From: Zhengitettix transpicula
Lineage: Eukaryota; Arthropoda; Insecta; Orthoptera; Tetrigidae
Assembly: GCA_037074705.1 (NCBI GenBank)
Contig: CM073593.1
Location: 59,995,501 to 60,059,500 of the forward strand
DNA: 64,000 nucleotides
Direction of reading: 5' to 3'
In this document: positions 24,650-36,998 of the stretch, piece by piece
Layout: each line of letters opens with the position of its first letter
Numbering within the stretch: the stretch's first letter is position 1
Program-made: the position numbers and the translations under genes
Notes under the pieces: generated by a model
Told to the model about the DNA's origin: nothing
The model's input: only the letters and a program-made list of their open reading frames with translations
Databases searched by the model: none

Positions 24650-26460
24650 TATTGTCAAGTGCAATAATTCCATTTAGTTTCGTACCGACTTTAGGACGTC
24701 AGTGGATACATATATATTAATGATAAAAAATGATCCTAATTTAACAAATCTATATAATATCAATTTTGGTCCTGATGTCAATGAAGTTAAAGTAGAATTA
24801 TTTGGATTATAATAAGCGGAAAACTCAACAAATCAGAAATATTTCACACGCTAATTATTAAAGCATTTTTAAAAATTGTCAACGGACAATTTTTTTTCAT
24901 GTTTAAACAATTAAATTTCTGATTTTACATTCTATAGATTAATTAAATTAGATTACTTAATATTTTTTATAGTTCCGAAGACTACAAACAGCGCTTACCA
25001 TTATTTACATACAGCGGTTAGGATACTACATTTAATTTATTTACAAAACCTTTTTAATCATTAATTATTCATCTTATAAAAACAATTTTTGGCAATAAAA
25101 TGAATTGAAGCCAATTATAATTAATATCAGACGGGAAACATCTAAATTAATTATGAAATACAGATCAAATCTACAGGGAAAATCTGTATCACAAGTCTAA
25201 AAATATATATGCATTGAAGGTCAGACATAAAATTCTGTATGTAAATTTTTAACCCCCACACGGTTAGTATACTACATTGAATTAATTTAAGAAACATTTC
25301 TCTGCCTTTAATTATGCATCTTATATATACACACCTTAATCAAATTGATGATTTAGTTTATTAAACGCGTTCATTTTTCGTCCTTTATTCACACCGACCT
25401 TCTTGAAATGAAGAAATATAAAAACATTATTTATTGGGCCCATAAAGAATAAACGTCCAAATAATCCATAGCAAAAATCGAATAGGTTGTCGCATTCACC
25501 GAATTTTCCAGATTTGGTCCTCTGCGATGTTTTAATTAATCCCTTAAATGAAAAACGTCCACGTTGGTAAACTTTCATACCGAACGAGAATATTTTTCCG
25601 AGAGAAAATTTTATTCTGGGAACCTTACTAAAACCTAAATTAAGACTGCATGAAAATTTTGACGCTGTCTGCCAAATCGAAAGAGATTGTGTTAAGAAAA
25701 TAAATGAGTGAACAAAAAAATATTGTTTTTTGTATTATTTTCTATTTAGTGATTGGTCAACCCTTGTTTTTAATGTATTTTAAAGGAGCAGTGATGAACC
25801 ACCCTTTCCGAACCAGATCAGCCCGCACGGATGTTCGATTTCTCGCTGCACTGCGCCGTGGAGGAATTCGCGACGTGCGAGAAATAACGTGCAACGTTAT
25901 GACAACCGAGGCGCCTAGAGTCGCTGGATCTGAAAATAGCGGCGTTGGTGAAGAAACCAGGAATATTTGCTTGTGGAGTCGGCGCGGCCCAGAATAGCTT
26001 ATGACCTCTGTTCCGCTGCGCATTAAGCGGAAGCAAATACGCGAGGAAAGCGGGGGTTAGCTTCTGCCTTCCGCACAGCTGTTCGCTGCCTCAGCTTTTT
26101 CTCCCATGGCTGTTCCTAAATCCAGAACACCACCCGCATAACGCATCCGAAGCTTAAACGTCAAGAACCTGTTTGGGAGAATATTTGCACAGAAGGCAAT
26201 TTTAACTTATATGAAATCAGTGGAATGAATTTACCCGATGCCAACAAACATTAAATTTGAATATGTGGATTATCGAAACTTTTTCTTAACTGGCTCCATT
26301 ATTCGTGAAATTATATTAAAGAGAGAATTTAATCATTAAATCTACTTCAGCCTAACCACTATTATTCTACGTTTACCCCCCTTAGTCTATTCAACTCGTT
26401 TCTACTTTCTCCGATGATCAGTTTTATTTTAATGTTCAAAAAATCATACACCGTCGTCAA
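24650..26460. other. AT-rich stretch with a CG-rich island
   Basis: Mostly featureless. At about 25790-26110 a CG-rich island is open in several frames on both strands, with no known domain. Its openness on both strands argues against coding. Confidence 0.4.
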
Positions 26461-26471
26461 ATTAAAAACCA

Positions 26472-27265
26472 CTTCAGAAAAAAAAAATTAAACAACTCAC
26501 AACCCACGAGACATTTAGCGATGTGACATTATAATCATGGTTTGAAGCATACATTTATTTTGTAATTAAAATATTGGAATTAAATTTCAAAAAGTATATA
26601 AATCATTTAAAATTCAACAAAACTATAACTCCTGAAAAATAATTCTATTCTCTTAACAATAGGCTTCAATTAAGCATATAAATAGCTCATCAGACTTAAA
26701 AATGAAAGTAGATTCAATTTTTCAATTACAAAGTAGAAAGCTACCACTTAAATATCTCAATTCCATTTCATTACGTCTCTTTCATCAATGAGATTCCATT
26801 TATATACCATTCTAAGTATTTATATTTATTGTACCCGAATTAGAAGTATATATTCAAATATAATTCAAATTAAAAAGCAGGAATCATTATATTTCACTTC
26901 CGGAAAAAAAATTAAACAATTCACCACCCACGAGACATTCTGCGATGTGACATTACAACTATGGTTTGATGCGTACATTTATTTTGTAATTAAAGTATTG
27001 GAATTAAATATCGAAAAGTATATCATTTATTAAAAATTCAACAAAACTAGAACTCCTGAAAAATTATTATATTCTCTTAGCAGTGACAACAATAACGCTT
27101 CAATTAAGAATATTAGTAGTTCTTGAGACTTAAAAATGATGGTGGATTCAATTTTTAAATTATAAGGTTGACATTACATTAATTACGTCTCTTTCATCTA
27201 TGAGATTCCATTTTTACACCATAAAAATATTTATATTTATTTACCTGAATTATAAGTGTATACAA
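26472..27265. repeat. two diverged tandem copies of a ~425-bp unit
   Basis: Unit 1 (26472-26896) and unit 2 (26897 to about 27265) share landmarks in the same order: CCCACGAGACATT, GCGATGTGACATTA, TGGTTTGA, ACATTTATTTTGTAATTAAA, AAAATTCAACAAAACTA, TACGTCTCTTTCATC and ATGAGATTCCATTT. They differ by many substitutions and small indels. No frame is conserved between them, so this is an old segmental duplication or the remains of a satellite. Confidence 0.88.
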
Positions 27266-27729
27266 TAAAATGGTAACTTTGAATTTGTTTTCTGTCATTT
27301 AAAATAACACAGTATTTGAAAATATGTTAAGATATGTTTCCTTCAAACTCGAGCATTAGAGAATTCAAGACATTTGAAAGAATTTTAGATTATAATATTA
27401 ATAAATCATTAAGGTTTTGTCACCTTTTCATTTTTCACGTGATGCAGAATCCAAATTAGGGACGAAACATAGTGATATACTCCTATAATTGTAATAATTA
27501 CATTGTTAATTAATAAATTTTTTATTAATGCTTGGAAATTATCTTAATTAATTCATTTTTATTATTCACTTGTGTGTTGGACCTATTTTTATTTTCTTCT
27601 ACCCGTAATGAATTGTGAATAATCTTACTATAATATGTCATAGATAATTTTATTGTAACTTAATTGATCAATGATTGATAAATAAATGTTAAACAATACA
27701 AATTATTTTTCTCTTTAGACCAACAATTA

Positions 27730-27814
27730 TGATAGACTTATTTAATAAATTACTGAAAAAGTTAGAAATAAATGATAGACTTATTTAATAAATTACTGAA
27801 AAAGTTAGAAATAA
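27730..27814. repeat. perfect 43-bp tandem duplication
   Basis: TGATAGACTTATTTAATAAA... is repeated head to tail at 27730-27772 and 27773-27814 with no internal differences, so the duplication is recent (or a sequence-assembly artefact). Confidence 0.92.
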
Positions 27815-27819
27815 TGTTT

Positions 27820-29622
27820 CTAAAGGGTCTAATATCGCACAATGACAAATAATTATTTTTTAATAGTGGTGAATTTTTTTTGTATTGGTTAATAATTCCA
27901 TGTTCAGATATTTCATTCTGGAAACCGCAAAAATCATTGAAACATTTTTACTGTTAATAATTAGCAATAAACCCCGGCACATAATGAATTAACGCAGAAG
28001 AATTTCAACATGCTTTGTGCTAAAGGATTACCATTTCCACAATAGAGAAATTCTTTTTGTAATGCACGACGTGAAATGCAAATTACCGGTTGATGCTCCT
28101 TTTCTCCCTGAAATGGGTAATTTTCCGGGAAGCCGATATTGGAACTGTCATCTGTCAATTTGGGATATCTTTCTGTAAGAACTGTCTGCTGAGCTCTTCG
28201 CTTCCCGCCTTCCTCGTCACACTTTATTACTGGGTTCGTACAGGTCAAACAATTTAAATATTCAAATTCCTATCATTACCAAAAAACTAAAATTAATATA
28301 AGAAATATGTTTTAAGTAATTAAATAACATTTACATTTCAAATTGTTTTAATTTCAGGCAAATCACGTAAATTACTTAGAAAAAATTTCTCGGAACACAA
28401 TTTATACGTTAATTATATTAATTTTAAAAATATTTAATAAATATAAGGATTTGAATTTAATAAACAACAGTCATATTCTTTGCAAAGGGTGTTTATTTGA
28501 CCATAATAATAATTTACAACGGACAAATTATGAATTATATATATATTAATTATACAATTTATATACAAATAATTTATATCACGTCCTTAATTACTCCTGT
28601 ATATAAATTAATGACTAAACGTAACTGTATGTTAAATTATATTATTATCGATTGTTTTATTATTACTTTAGTTTATGGTTAGTTAATTTATTTATTGTAA
28701 AATTTAAAAAAACATATAAAACAATTATAATTATTAAAAAGAAACGTGCATTGATCCATTCCCATATCCCACTTTATACGATATAAGCTGCTCATTTCAC
28801 TATCATAAAGTCTCTTTTTCTAAGGTTTTACAGTTCACAATAGGAATCTAGTGATTTTCAAGTAGGAGCCAATTTGACCTTGAAGATCTTCTTTGCGCCT
28901 ACAAATCAAATTCGTGCCACGCTGTCACATATTAATGTACACGATGTTGCATTAATGATTTGTTGTCATTACAATGTGGTAACGTTGGTCTAATTCTCTG
29001 CTCTCATTCGCTGACAGTCAAACTGGCTCCCATATGAAGCTAGCGTTAATCTAATATAGTCGAGAATGAATAACTGTCCCTAATTTACATATCGTCTTTA
29101 GTTTTTTTTTAAGCTTCAGGAAAAGTTTACGAACTCTTGTTTTATCAAATTATGACTCGTGTTTGATTACAAACAGATAATTAATTTCCATAGCTAATAT
29201 TGACGTCCTTAAGGCTGTTATACATTATGCCTACCGGATTTTAATTCTCTCTACAACGTAATTTCGAAACTTTCAATTATACTTCTGCCTGATATTCAGA
29301 TCATTCCAGTTAACCCTCTCTCACAATTATACTTTTACAAACTCGAAATTTAACATTTCTCCTACTGAAATTCACGGTAATAAAAAGTAATAATTCTTAT
29401 CCATTAATTTACCCAGTGAGGAAAGAAAATCTATAGGATTTTTACATAAAATTCTATGAGTAAATTTCCTTATGTAAACAATATTCTGAAAATAAGTTTT
29501 ATATTACTTTATAATAGATATTGAATTATTTTACAACCTTATTGGTACGTTATATCTTAATACACGCTAAAATGTAACTCCATTCCAATTATATTTCGTC
29601 TTTATATCGGAAATATTTAAAC

Positions 29623-29675
<53 letters not shown>

Positions 29676-31740
29676 TCAGGTAAAGTATAAGACCTCATTC
29701 AGAGAGATATTCAAATTTAGTTATTCTTATTCTCTCTGGTAAATTTATTTACTCCGATATAAATTCATTTAATACAAGAAATAAAAACAATTTACGTAAG
29801 GGTCTCTCTCGGTTGCACAAAAATCGGTTTAATATACCGGAATATTAATTTTTAAAAAAAGGTAATGATAATATTAAGTCGTTAAGAAGCACTCCAGTTT
29901 CACTCAAAATCGTGCTTAAAAAAATATTTTACTCTGTAAATGAGTAATTGTAATATAATTATATTTATGAATAAACTTGGAATATTTATTGAAATATTTT
30001 AGAGTTAAAATAATTAATATAATGATTTTAATACAAAATATGCTATGTTAGTTAAATTATTCTTATGTAAATTAATTAATTAATTAATTATATATTGGTT
30101 CAAACAATATTATAGTAAGACTCTTTCAACATACTCGAACTTTGACTCTCATGGAGATTCACTGAAAAGTGATTTATTCCAATTTATTCTATCCTATGAA
30201 GATTAAACGTGTATTTAACTGACCCAGGGACCAACTCTGCCGTCAGAAGCGCTAGCTTCGGGCTTCGGGTTCGCATTGTGATTTGTTTACTTCCCTTTGT
30301 TCACTTCCGACATCTCGCCAATATATAAAAATAAAAAATAATTTAAAGCTGTTATATATTTTATTATTTTTCACACCAACGATCCCAGACTCAATGCCAC
30401 ATCCGTGTATATTCCATTAATTGTACGATTTCATCGGCACAAAACATTGTGTTTATTCAAATTGTGGAAAGAGCAACAAATTTTGATGTTTTACCGAAAT
30501 TTGTTTTCCAAAAATGCAACGTATACACAAAGTTGTCAGTGAGTGAACTCTGAGCTTTGTGAATAAAAGTGCTCAAGTGTTTGTACCTACGCTTTCTTAA
30601 TAGCCATATAACAATTTATCTTTATAGAAAATGACATTCGTTTAAACTCAAGAGGGTTTTCAAAATATGAAAGCATGAAAGTTATTCGAGGAGTGTAACT
30701 CGATTGCCAGAATGAACTCGTGTAATAATTTCGGCAGATATTGAATTTGTAATCAATGAAGAAATACTTTGCATTGAGATATTTTGAATTAAATTCTATG
30801 GAGTCAGATAAAATGGAATTTTGTTTTTAAAAGCTTCGACCGGGGTTCTACTTGTTATGGTCACCAATATTTATGCGGTTTATTATTATGTATTGACATT
30901 TAATTAAATATATTAATTTGAGCATGTAGATTACAAGCAGGTTTGCTACGTGGTTTCAAATACAATTAAGGTCAAATCTCTTAACAATAGCACTCAAACT
31001 CATCTGACTCCATAGAGTTTAATTACAGAGTATTTCTTCACAAATTGTAACTTCTATTATATATGCTAAAATTGTCTACGGAAGAACTATACCTTCCCGT
31101 GTGCCATAAATTTAAGCAATGAATTTTACTATTGTTTTATTTACTCAAGTGAAATTTATAATCCCTGACAAGTTTCTTCGTTCTTATAAAAACCAAACGA
31201 TTGTTTACGTTATTTATGCTATACGCTTCATGTAAACAGCCCCGCACAATAAATTCTCCGTTTATATTCCAGTGTCTCGGTTCACAAGGTTTGAAGGTAC
31301 TTATTAATATTAAGAGTTGTACTTTTCGTTAAGATTTTCGCGGACAACTGAGATAAAAAGTTCTATCGTCTCAGGAACCTAATTCCTGTGATCTATGTTG
31401 CCAAGCAGATGTTCGAAACAATTTTGGCATGTCCACAAGAAACGTTGTTAACGATTCTAAAGCAACATGATCCAATCTAAAAATGAGGCTAACTTCTGCC
31501 AATGCAGATACCCCGAGTATTAAACTACCTAAACGTATGAAAATAAATAAATTGAAAAATGATAAACTATTGATCACACGACTGGAGACTATGTAAATTC
31601 CGACGATACAAAGTATTGTAATGTTTCATAATTAACAACAGTATGTAATATAACGTATCAACAACTTATTTATACCTCAGAAAAATTTAACGATTTATTA
31701 ATAGAATAGAAAAAAACAGATTGAAAAAAATATCAACAAT
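27820..31740. other. gene-free AT-rich stretch
   Basis: No gene recognised. It contains the TA microsatellite listed separately and a (TAAT)n run near 30070-30090. A small CG-richer spot at about 30.23-30.31 kb has no named motif. Confidence 0.5.
29623..29670. repeat. (TA)n microsatellite
   Basis: About 24 TA dinucleotides with one TG interruption. Confidence 0.95.
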
Positions 31741-32000
31741 TAAAATACACAATGTAACGCTTAAGTTAACGTTTTTTTGCAAAAAAAATAGTTAAATCTT
31801 TTGACTACGTAAAAGGATCATTTTTTACGGTAGTTTATCTTGATATGTGTTCTTTGACACAGGGATTTAGGACGTTTTAGTTTGTCCTATGCAACAAGAG
31901 TTACAGCCAAAGCAAGAATTTTTTTAATATAACGCAATGTTTCTGATATGTTTATAGTCATCGTAGTATTTGTTCATAAATGAAAGTCTATAAATTTTTA
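31740..32000 (-). mobile_element. degraded Penelope-like element, GIY-YIG end
   Basis: On the minus strand, 31868-31960 reads NSCFGCNSCCIGQTKTS, matching the YNSCYIGQTKRS core of the GIY-YIG nuclease at 50.7 kb. Stop codons on both sides show it is dead. Downstream (31850-31740) is CCTTTTACGTAGTC...TTTTGCAAAAAAACGTT, which resembles the flank of the hammerhead at 10.57 kb, with the ribozyme core itself lost. Order and strand match the 50 kb element: nuclease, hammerhead, arm. Confidence 0.55.
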
Positions 32001-32507
32001 AAAAAATAATAGGTATATGATAATCTTTGAATCGTGAGTCAAATTATTGCAAATATCTTTTTCCATGCAGAAACGTTAGTATCGCACTCTCACATCAAAT
32101 TTTGGTCCGTATATTTTGCTTATTACTTAATTATTGTGACGCATTTATTGTGGACATTTTTTTCATTGTTTCTGTACTTTGAATGGAAATAATCAGTCTC
32201 CTTCGAATACTAGCAATTATATTTATTTAGTAATTCTTTTTGAACCATTCATTTTAACTGCTTATACTGTGATGTATATCGTTAAAATGATCAAAGTTAT
32301 ACTTTTACAGCATGTGTAATACTGAAAGATAGAAAAAACCTATGCATTTGCAATGATCATGATGTCATAGTTTTACGTCAATAGAGCAATCAGAAGGCAA
32401 TTCTTCAGCGCATACATTTAATTATAAATTACTTCCTAACAGTCTCTGAATCGCAAATAAGTTAAAATTTTTACTGAGAAACGAGAAGCCTTTTATCCCA
32501 AGACGGC

Positions 32508-32955
32508 CTCTGAGAGCTGTTCTCTCGCAGGCAGAACTTTTCTGGAGAGACGGAGGGGGCTACCTGTTCCCACAAGCCTTTTTTGAGAGATGTTTGTTCT
32601 GGGCGTCACAGACATTGGGCATTTGGCAAGAGTTGTTCTCTGTTCCCATTGGAACGTCAGGCAGCTGCATCCTGAACTGGTCGAGGCACGGAGAAGGGAA
32701 TGCTGCGTCCCCACAGAAAACCCCTCTTTCGCCATCGGAAGGACGTGGAACAAGTACCTAATGCAACGACCCACTTGTTGGAGATTTTCTAGGTTTAGTT
32801 TTGCATCACTTTTAGGCAGTAGGATTCTTAAAGGGGTCCTAGTTAACCCTTGACTACCATCATCTACCCGTCCGCAATCCCTCTTTCGAATCCCTACCTA
32901 CGATATTAAAGTGGAATTGCCCCATGTGGATTACCGTCATGTTACACTAAAAAAA
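32508..32955 (+). mobile_element. poly(A) retroposon, copy C
   Basis: A plus-strand copy beginning in a remnant of the 5' hairpin (TGTTCTCTCGCAGGCAGAAC) and ending GTTACACTAAAAAAA. It is more diverged than copies A, E and G, with internal deletions. Another partial copy follows within 20 bp. Confidence 0.7.
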
Positions 32956-32971
32956 GAGGAGCCTTCTATGA

Positions 32972-33231
32972 GACATGGAGTCGGGAATGCTGCTTCTCCA
33001 CTACTCTCGTCATCAGAATGGCGTTGGACAAGTACCAAGAGCTCCAGCTACGTGCTGGAGATTTTCTACTGTTTAACCTGCATCAATTTTTGCCAATGCC
33101 GTGGTAGGATCCTTAAACTATAGCTGGAGGGCCTGAGTTAAGCTGTCTTGCTCTCCTTCCTATGCTGTTAGACGGGAGTAGACACTATTTGGATTACCGT
33201 AATTGTAGCCTGTCTCAGTAACAAAGAAAAT
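32972..33231 (+). mobile_element. poly(A) retroposon, copy D (second subfamily)
   Basis: A partial plus-strand copy in tandem with copy C. It starts GACATGGAGTCGGGAAT where other copies have GGCACGGAGAAGGGAAT. The same variant is found in the plus-strand fragment at 48.5 kb, so the family has at least two subfamilies. Confidence 0.62.
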
Positions 33232-33549
33232 ATAATGATTACTTACATCAAATTCCATTATATATGTGCTTAATAATTGATAGTGACGAGTAAACGAGCA
33301 ATTTGATGAAATGATCACTTTGTTTCCTCAAATTTTCACTGTTTCTGTATCTTGAATGGAAATTTAATACGTGGAAACCTTCAAATACAATACTTGTTTA
33401 ATAAGATTTATTCAAGAATACTTGAAATTATTGCGCTTCTGTCACATAAGCATTAAACAACAGTATGAAGTTGAAGTTGAAGTTCTGTTGTGCTTGATTT
33501 TTTAAGGTCACAGTATATGTTTTTAATTATTATTATATTTTATGGTAAC

Positions 33550-34020
33550 GCGGGGTATCGTTATGCATGACTAGGGGACATTCACGATGTTCAATGTCTC
33601 TACCGTAGGTTGTCTGATTCCGAAATTCGATCGGAGAAACGCTCTCCGTTGGTTTTCCCATCTTTAAACGCGGCTAAGAATATCCGAGACATCTACTCAC
33701 GTCGCACACAATATACGCCCCCGTCCGAGCAGTCGAAAATAGTCACACGATAGGAAAGTATTAATAACGTCGGGGCTGCGGCAACTTCCTTATCCTAGGG
33801 TCTCTTCTATCTTCGGCATCGACTCCCCTTTTTTTTAATTCAGCACCTTTGGTGCCAACTCATAAATTTATCTCATTCTTTTTGCAGCCTTACACATTAT
33901 GAGCGAGGCAGAGTTGTGTCTCTTACTCCCGGCTGAAGATGAGAAAGAGTGAGAGGAAGAGAAATTCAATACACCCCGCGAAACAATTCTGCCTTTTCTT
34001 GGCTTTGACAGATCGCTTAT
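33550..34020. other. CG-richer island of unknown role
   Basis: Richer in CpG than its surroundings, with no long open frame and no motif cluster that I can name. The palindrome-like GCACCTTTGGTGC lies near 33844. Confidence 0.3.
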
Positions 34021-34890
34021 CCGTTTGGCTTGTTGAGCTTCTGCGCAAATACGAAGGGTTCGATTTCCAAAGAATCTAGAGCACTGCTGAGAAACTTTAT
34101 TGCCTGGTTAATCGAGATTATATCAAGAAGGCTTTTGTTTGAGAGAGCTCTCAACCTACAGCAGACGAAGTTGTGTATTGCTTCAATTTCTCAACAGTAT
34201 GTATTTATTCTAGTAGTTTATATTCGAATCAAGGATGAGAGCCAAGAAAGGATAATGGTTATTAACGCTTATTCCCGGGAATTGAGAAGTGAATTCTAGA
34301 TATCGGATTCAGTTATGCACTGACGAACATAGTAGGTAATTTCAATGAATGTGAATTTTTAAAATGATTTAGCCGTAGTGCATTAAAATATACATTGGTC
34401 GAGATTTTTATTGTTCTTACAAGTAACTGTAATACCAACCTAGGAAGCTGATCTGAATTGCTGAAGACAAAGACCATAGGACTACAACAGGTCCTTACAC
34501 GGAATCTCTAACTTACTTGGACATAAAAAAATTTTCTTTTTGAGAAACGTGGAATTTGCGACGATTTCTTCCTTCAGGTTTCCTATTCCCCTTTTGCTAT
34601 ATACGCTCTTTCTAATTTTTTTTTCAAATAATTGCCATAATTCACCATTATTATAAAAGTGATGGAAAATAGATAAATATAATACTAGTTAATTATAATT
34701 ATCTGAAATTTTAATTTTATAACAAATAAATAAAAAAATTAGCCATAAATCAGAAAAATCAATAAATCTAAAATTTTACAATTTCTGTTAGCCGGAGAAA
34801 GTCTTAGAAATTTTAGTCTTAATTTATTTATGTAAGATCAACTTTTAGTAGATATTAATTGAAAAACTTGGGCAATGTATAAAAAATATT

Positions 34891-34940
34891 TACACCTGGT
34901 TACGTCCTAAATTAAGGACGAAACGTTTTTTAGTTATATT
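34891..34940 (+). ncRNA. degenerate hammerhead ribozyme
   Basis: TACAC-CTGGTTA, a strong stem II (CGTCCT-AAATTA-AGGACG), GAAAC (34919-34923) and GTT. The CUGANGA strand is mutated to CTGGTTA, so self-cleavage should be lost, but the stem II hairpin and the GAAACGTT half are intact. Another terminal-repeat relic of a Penelope-like element. Confidence 0.5.
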
Positions 34941-35900
34941 TTTATCAATTACTTTATGAAAAATTTTCTAGCCGATTACTAATTTACTTGTTTATTTGTA
35001 TAATATTTAATTTTAAAAATATCTCTTCAGATCACACTTTTTTGAATAAAAGAGGTGAGGTGTTGAGGATGTGAATGTCTTGATGTATTTTTGAATGTAT
35101 CTGTAATGTTCGTTTTTACAGCTGAGGATGCCGAAAGCTTCTTAAATAAACGACGCAGTTGAACTAACAACTAGGATAATTGAGATTGCTGTATTGGCTT
35201 TTTTAACTATATATTCACCTTACAGTCTGTTTATTACTAAATGTATGGTTTATTTATATATTATTTCATTTAAGAAATATTTGCGAAGTAAAACCCATCT
35301 GTATAGACCATAGAAGATAGCTTAAAAAGTGGAACGTAAAACGAGTTGCACAACTTTGTCATAATTATTACTAGTTATAATATTATGACAACTATGAAAC
35401 ACGCTCATTTTTCTATGTCTTCAGTTTGTGATAGTTTCCTTATGACCAGCAATTACACTTAATCCGTCAGTTCTTATTTAATTATTTTATTCGGAAGACG
35501 CTTTCAACACGTAAAATACCATTTAAGATATGGGGTAGGCTAAGATGAAAGGAACTAGATAATAGAATTATTTAGTATCAGAAGGAACAATGAAAAAGTT
35601 TCGGAATGAAATAATTAAGTAATTTAATTTGAAGAAGGATTATTTACACCAATTAAAACCATTACAGTCCTATAGCAGCAAAAACTCTCCAATTGAAAGA
35701 CTTGTTGAATCTTAATTAACAGCTGGCCATGGACGTTTCAAAAAATAACTACATATTTGTGAATCGCAACTATAATTCCTTTCCCACTAAAAATGAATGG
35801 GTAGAAAAATTTAAGCTTAGCAAGAAATCCAGAACCCTTGTGACAATTCCTCTTCTGAACGACCACTGAATTATAACTATTGTTTTCAACTATTGCAGTC

Positions 35901-36285
35901 CACGTGTGCGAATCAGCAAGCAGATACACGTGCACATTCATGCATAAACATGTGACACTCGCTTTATTAACGGTTATCCCAAAACGTCACACACATGCCG
36001 CCGCAACACTAGTGCCAGGCGATCAGCTAATTACATGCATCAATCATCGACGAGCTTACTGCACTAATGAGAGAGCGTTTACTTTCGCACGACGCTTCCG
36101 TGTGACGCCGGGCGGCGCCAATGTCCTGTACTCAAATCACAACACAAAATAAAATGCAGTTATGGTTTTCAGATTATTATTATAGCCCACGTGCTTTACA
36201 CGTGTTCCGTCACGTTGGCACCAACGGTCAGATTATCGGAGGAGAGCCACGTGACACGAATCAGCTGACTGGGAGCTTGCACGTG
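35901..36285. promoter_or_regulatory. cluster of six CACGTG E-boxes
   Basis: Palindromic CACGTG occurs at 35901, 35927, 36188, 36199, 36248 and 36280. Six in under 400 bp is far above the roughly one per 4 kb expected by chance. CACGTG is the site of bHLH factors such as CLOCK/CYCLE, Myc/Max and MITF/USF types. A CAGCTG (36263) and a CACGTT (36211) lie among them. The cluster lies 0.7-1.1 kb downstream of the minus-strand promoter candidate at 36996, so it may be a first-intron enhancer. Confidence 0.55.
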
Positions 36286-36670
36286 CTTCAGCTCGCACTC
36301 AGATGTTATTATGACATAAAGCAGATCATAAAATGGTCGGAAGACCATTTTTCAAGGATTATCATACATAAATATTCATAGAAAACGCATAAATAATGGA
36401 CAAATAATTATTTAAAATGAAATTACTGTATTATGCTACACCGAATCAAAGAGAATGGAAGAGAACCCCGATTAAATGTGTTTATAGCACCGCTCATCTC
36501 AATCAAATGAAGTGTAGTAATTAATATTTTTATAGTATTCTGAATTCAAATCAGTAGAAGAATGACACAATAAGCAGACATTTAACTGGAAAAACTGCAC
36601 GATAACTTTTTAATAGCGTGCTACTGTACCTTGAAACAAGTCAGCCTCCTGGGAGGTGTTAAAACTGGAA

Positions 36671-36996
36671 CATTCACACCCAACACAATAATTGTCGCAC
36701 GTCACTTAAGTTACGTATGACTATTCCCCACAATTTTCAAATTTGGCGCGCTTGAAAAATTAACTTATAGTTTGGAACCGAAAAAAAAATTCGTCGATTT
36801 TTTTTCGATGTATTCCTTGTTACAAGTCACTCGGACGCAGACACGGGACTCAGGGACGTGAAGATCACTGGTTACAAAATCGGAGAACAGGAAAGGGAGA
36901 GGACGGACACAATGGGAAGAGAAACTACACTGCACAGTCACAAAATTTCCTCGTCTCTCGCCGGCGACCCGCGCCTTGGATGTTTCACCGACAACT
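36671..36996 (-). other. possible 5' leader exon (ATG-free)
   Basis: Starting at the putative transcription start 36996 and reading on the minus strand, no ATG occurs for about 325 nt. The first half is CG- and pyrimidine-rich, as in many 5' untranslated regions. Possible donor-like GA|GTGACT occurs near 36832. No coding frame can be assigned, so the gene it would belong to is unknown. Confidence 0.3.
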
Positions 36997-36998
36997 GA
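36965..36998 (-). promoter_or_regulatory. TATA-less core promoter: Initiator + DPE
   Basis: On the minus strand CGTCAGTTGT contains the arthropod Initiator TCAGTT with +1 A at 36996. GGTCG occupies exactly +28 to +32 (36969-36965), a full match to the DPE consensus RGWYV at its required distance. CCAAGG at +18 partly fits the MTE. There is no TATA box about 30 bp upstream. The surroundings (about 36.84-37.05 kb) are CpG-rich. Confidence 0.45.

Noticed and set aside
34030..34299. 89-codon plus-strand frame
   Set aside because: No recognisable motif and no splice context.
35125..35160. CTGAGGATGCCGAAAG resembling a ribozyme core
   Set aside because: Core spacing leaves no room for stem II, and GUH is absent.
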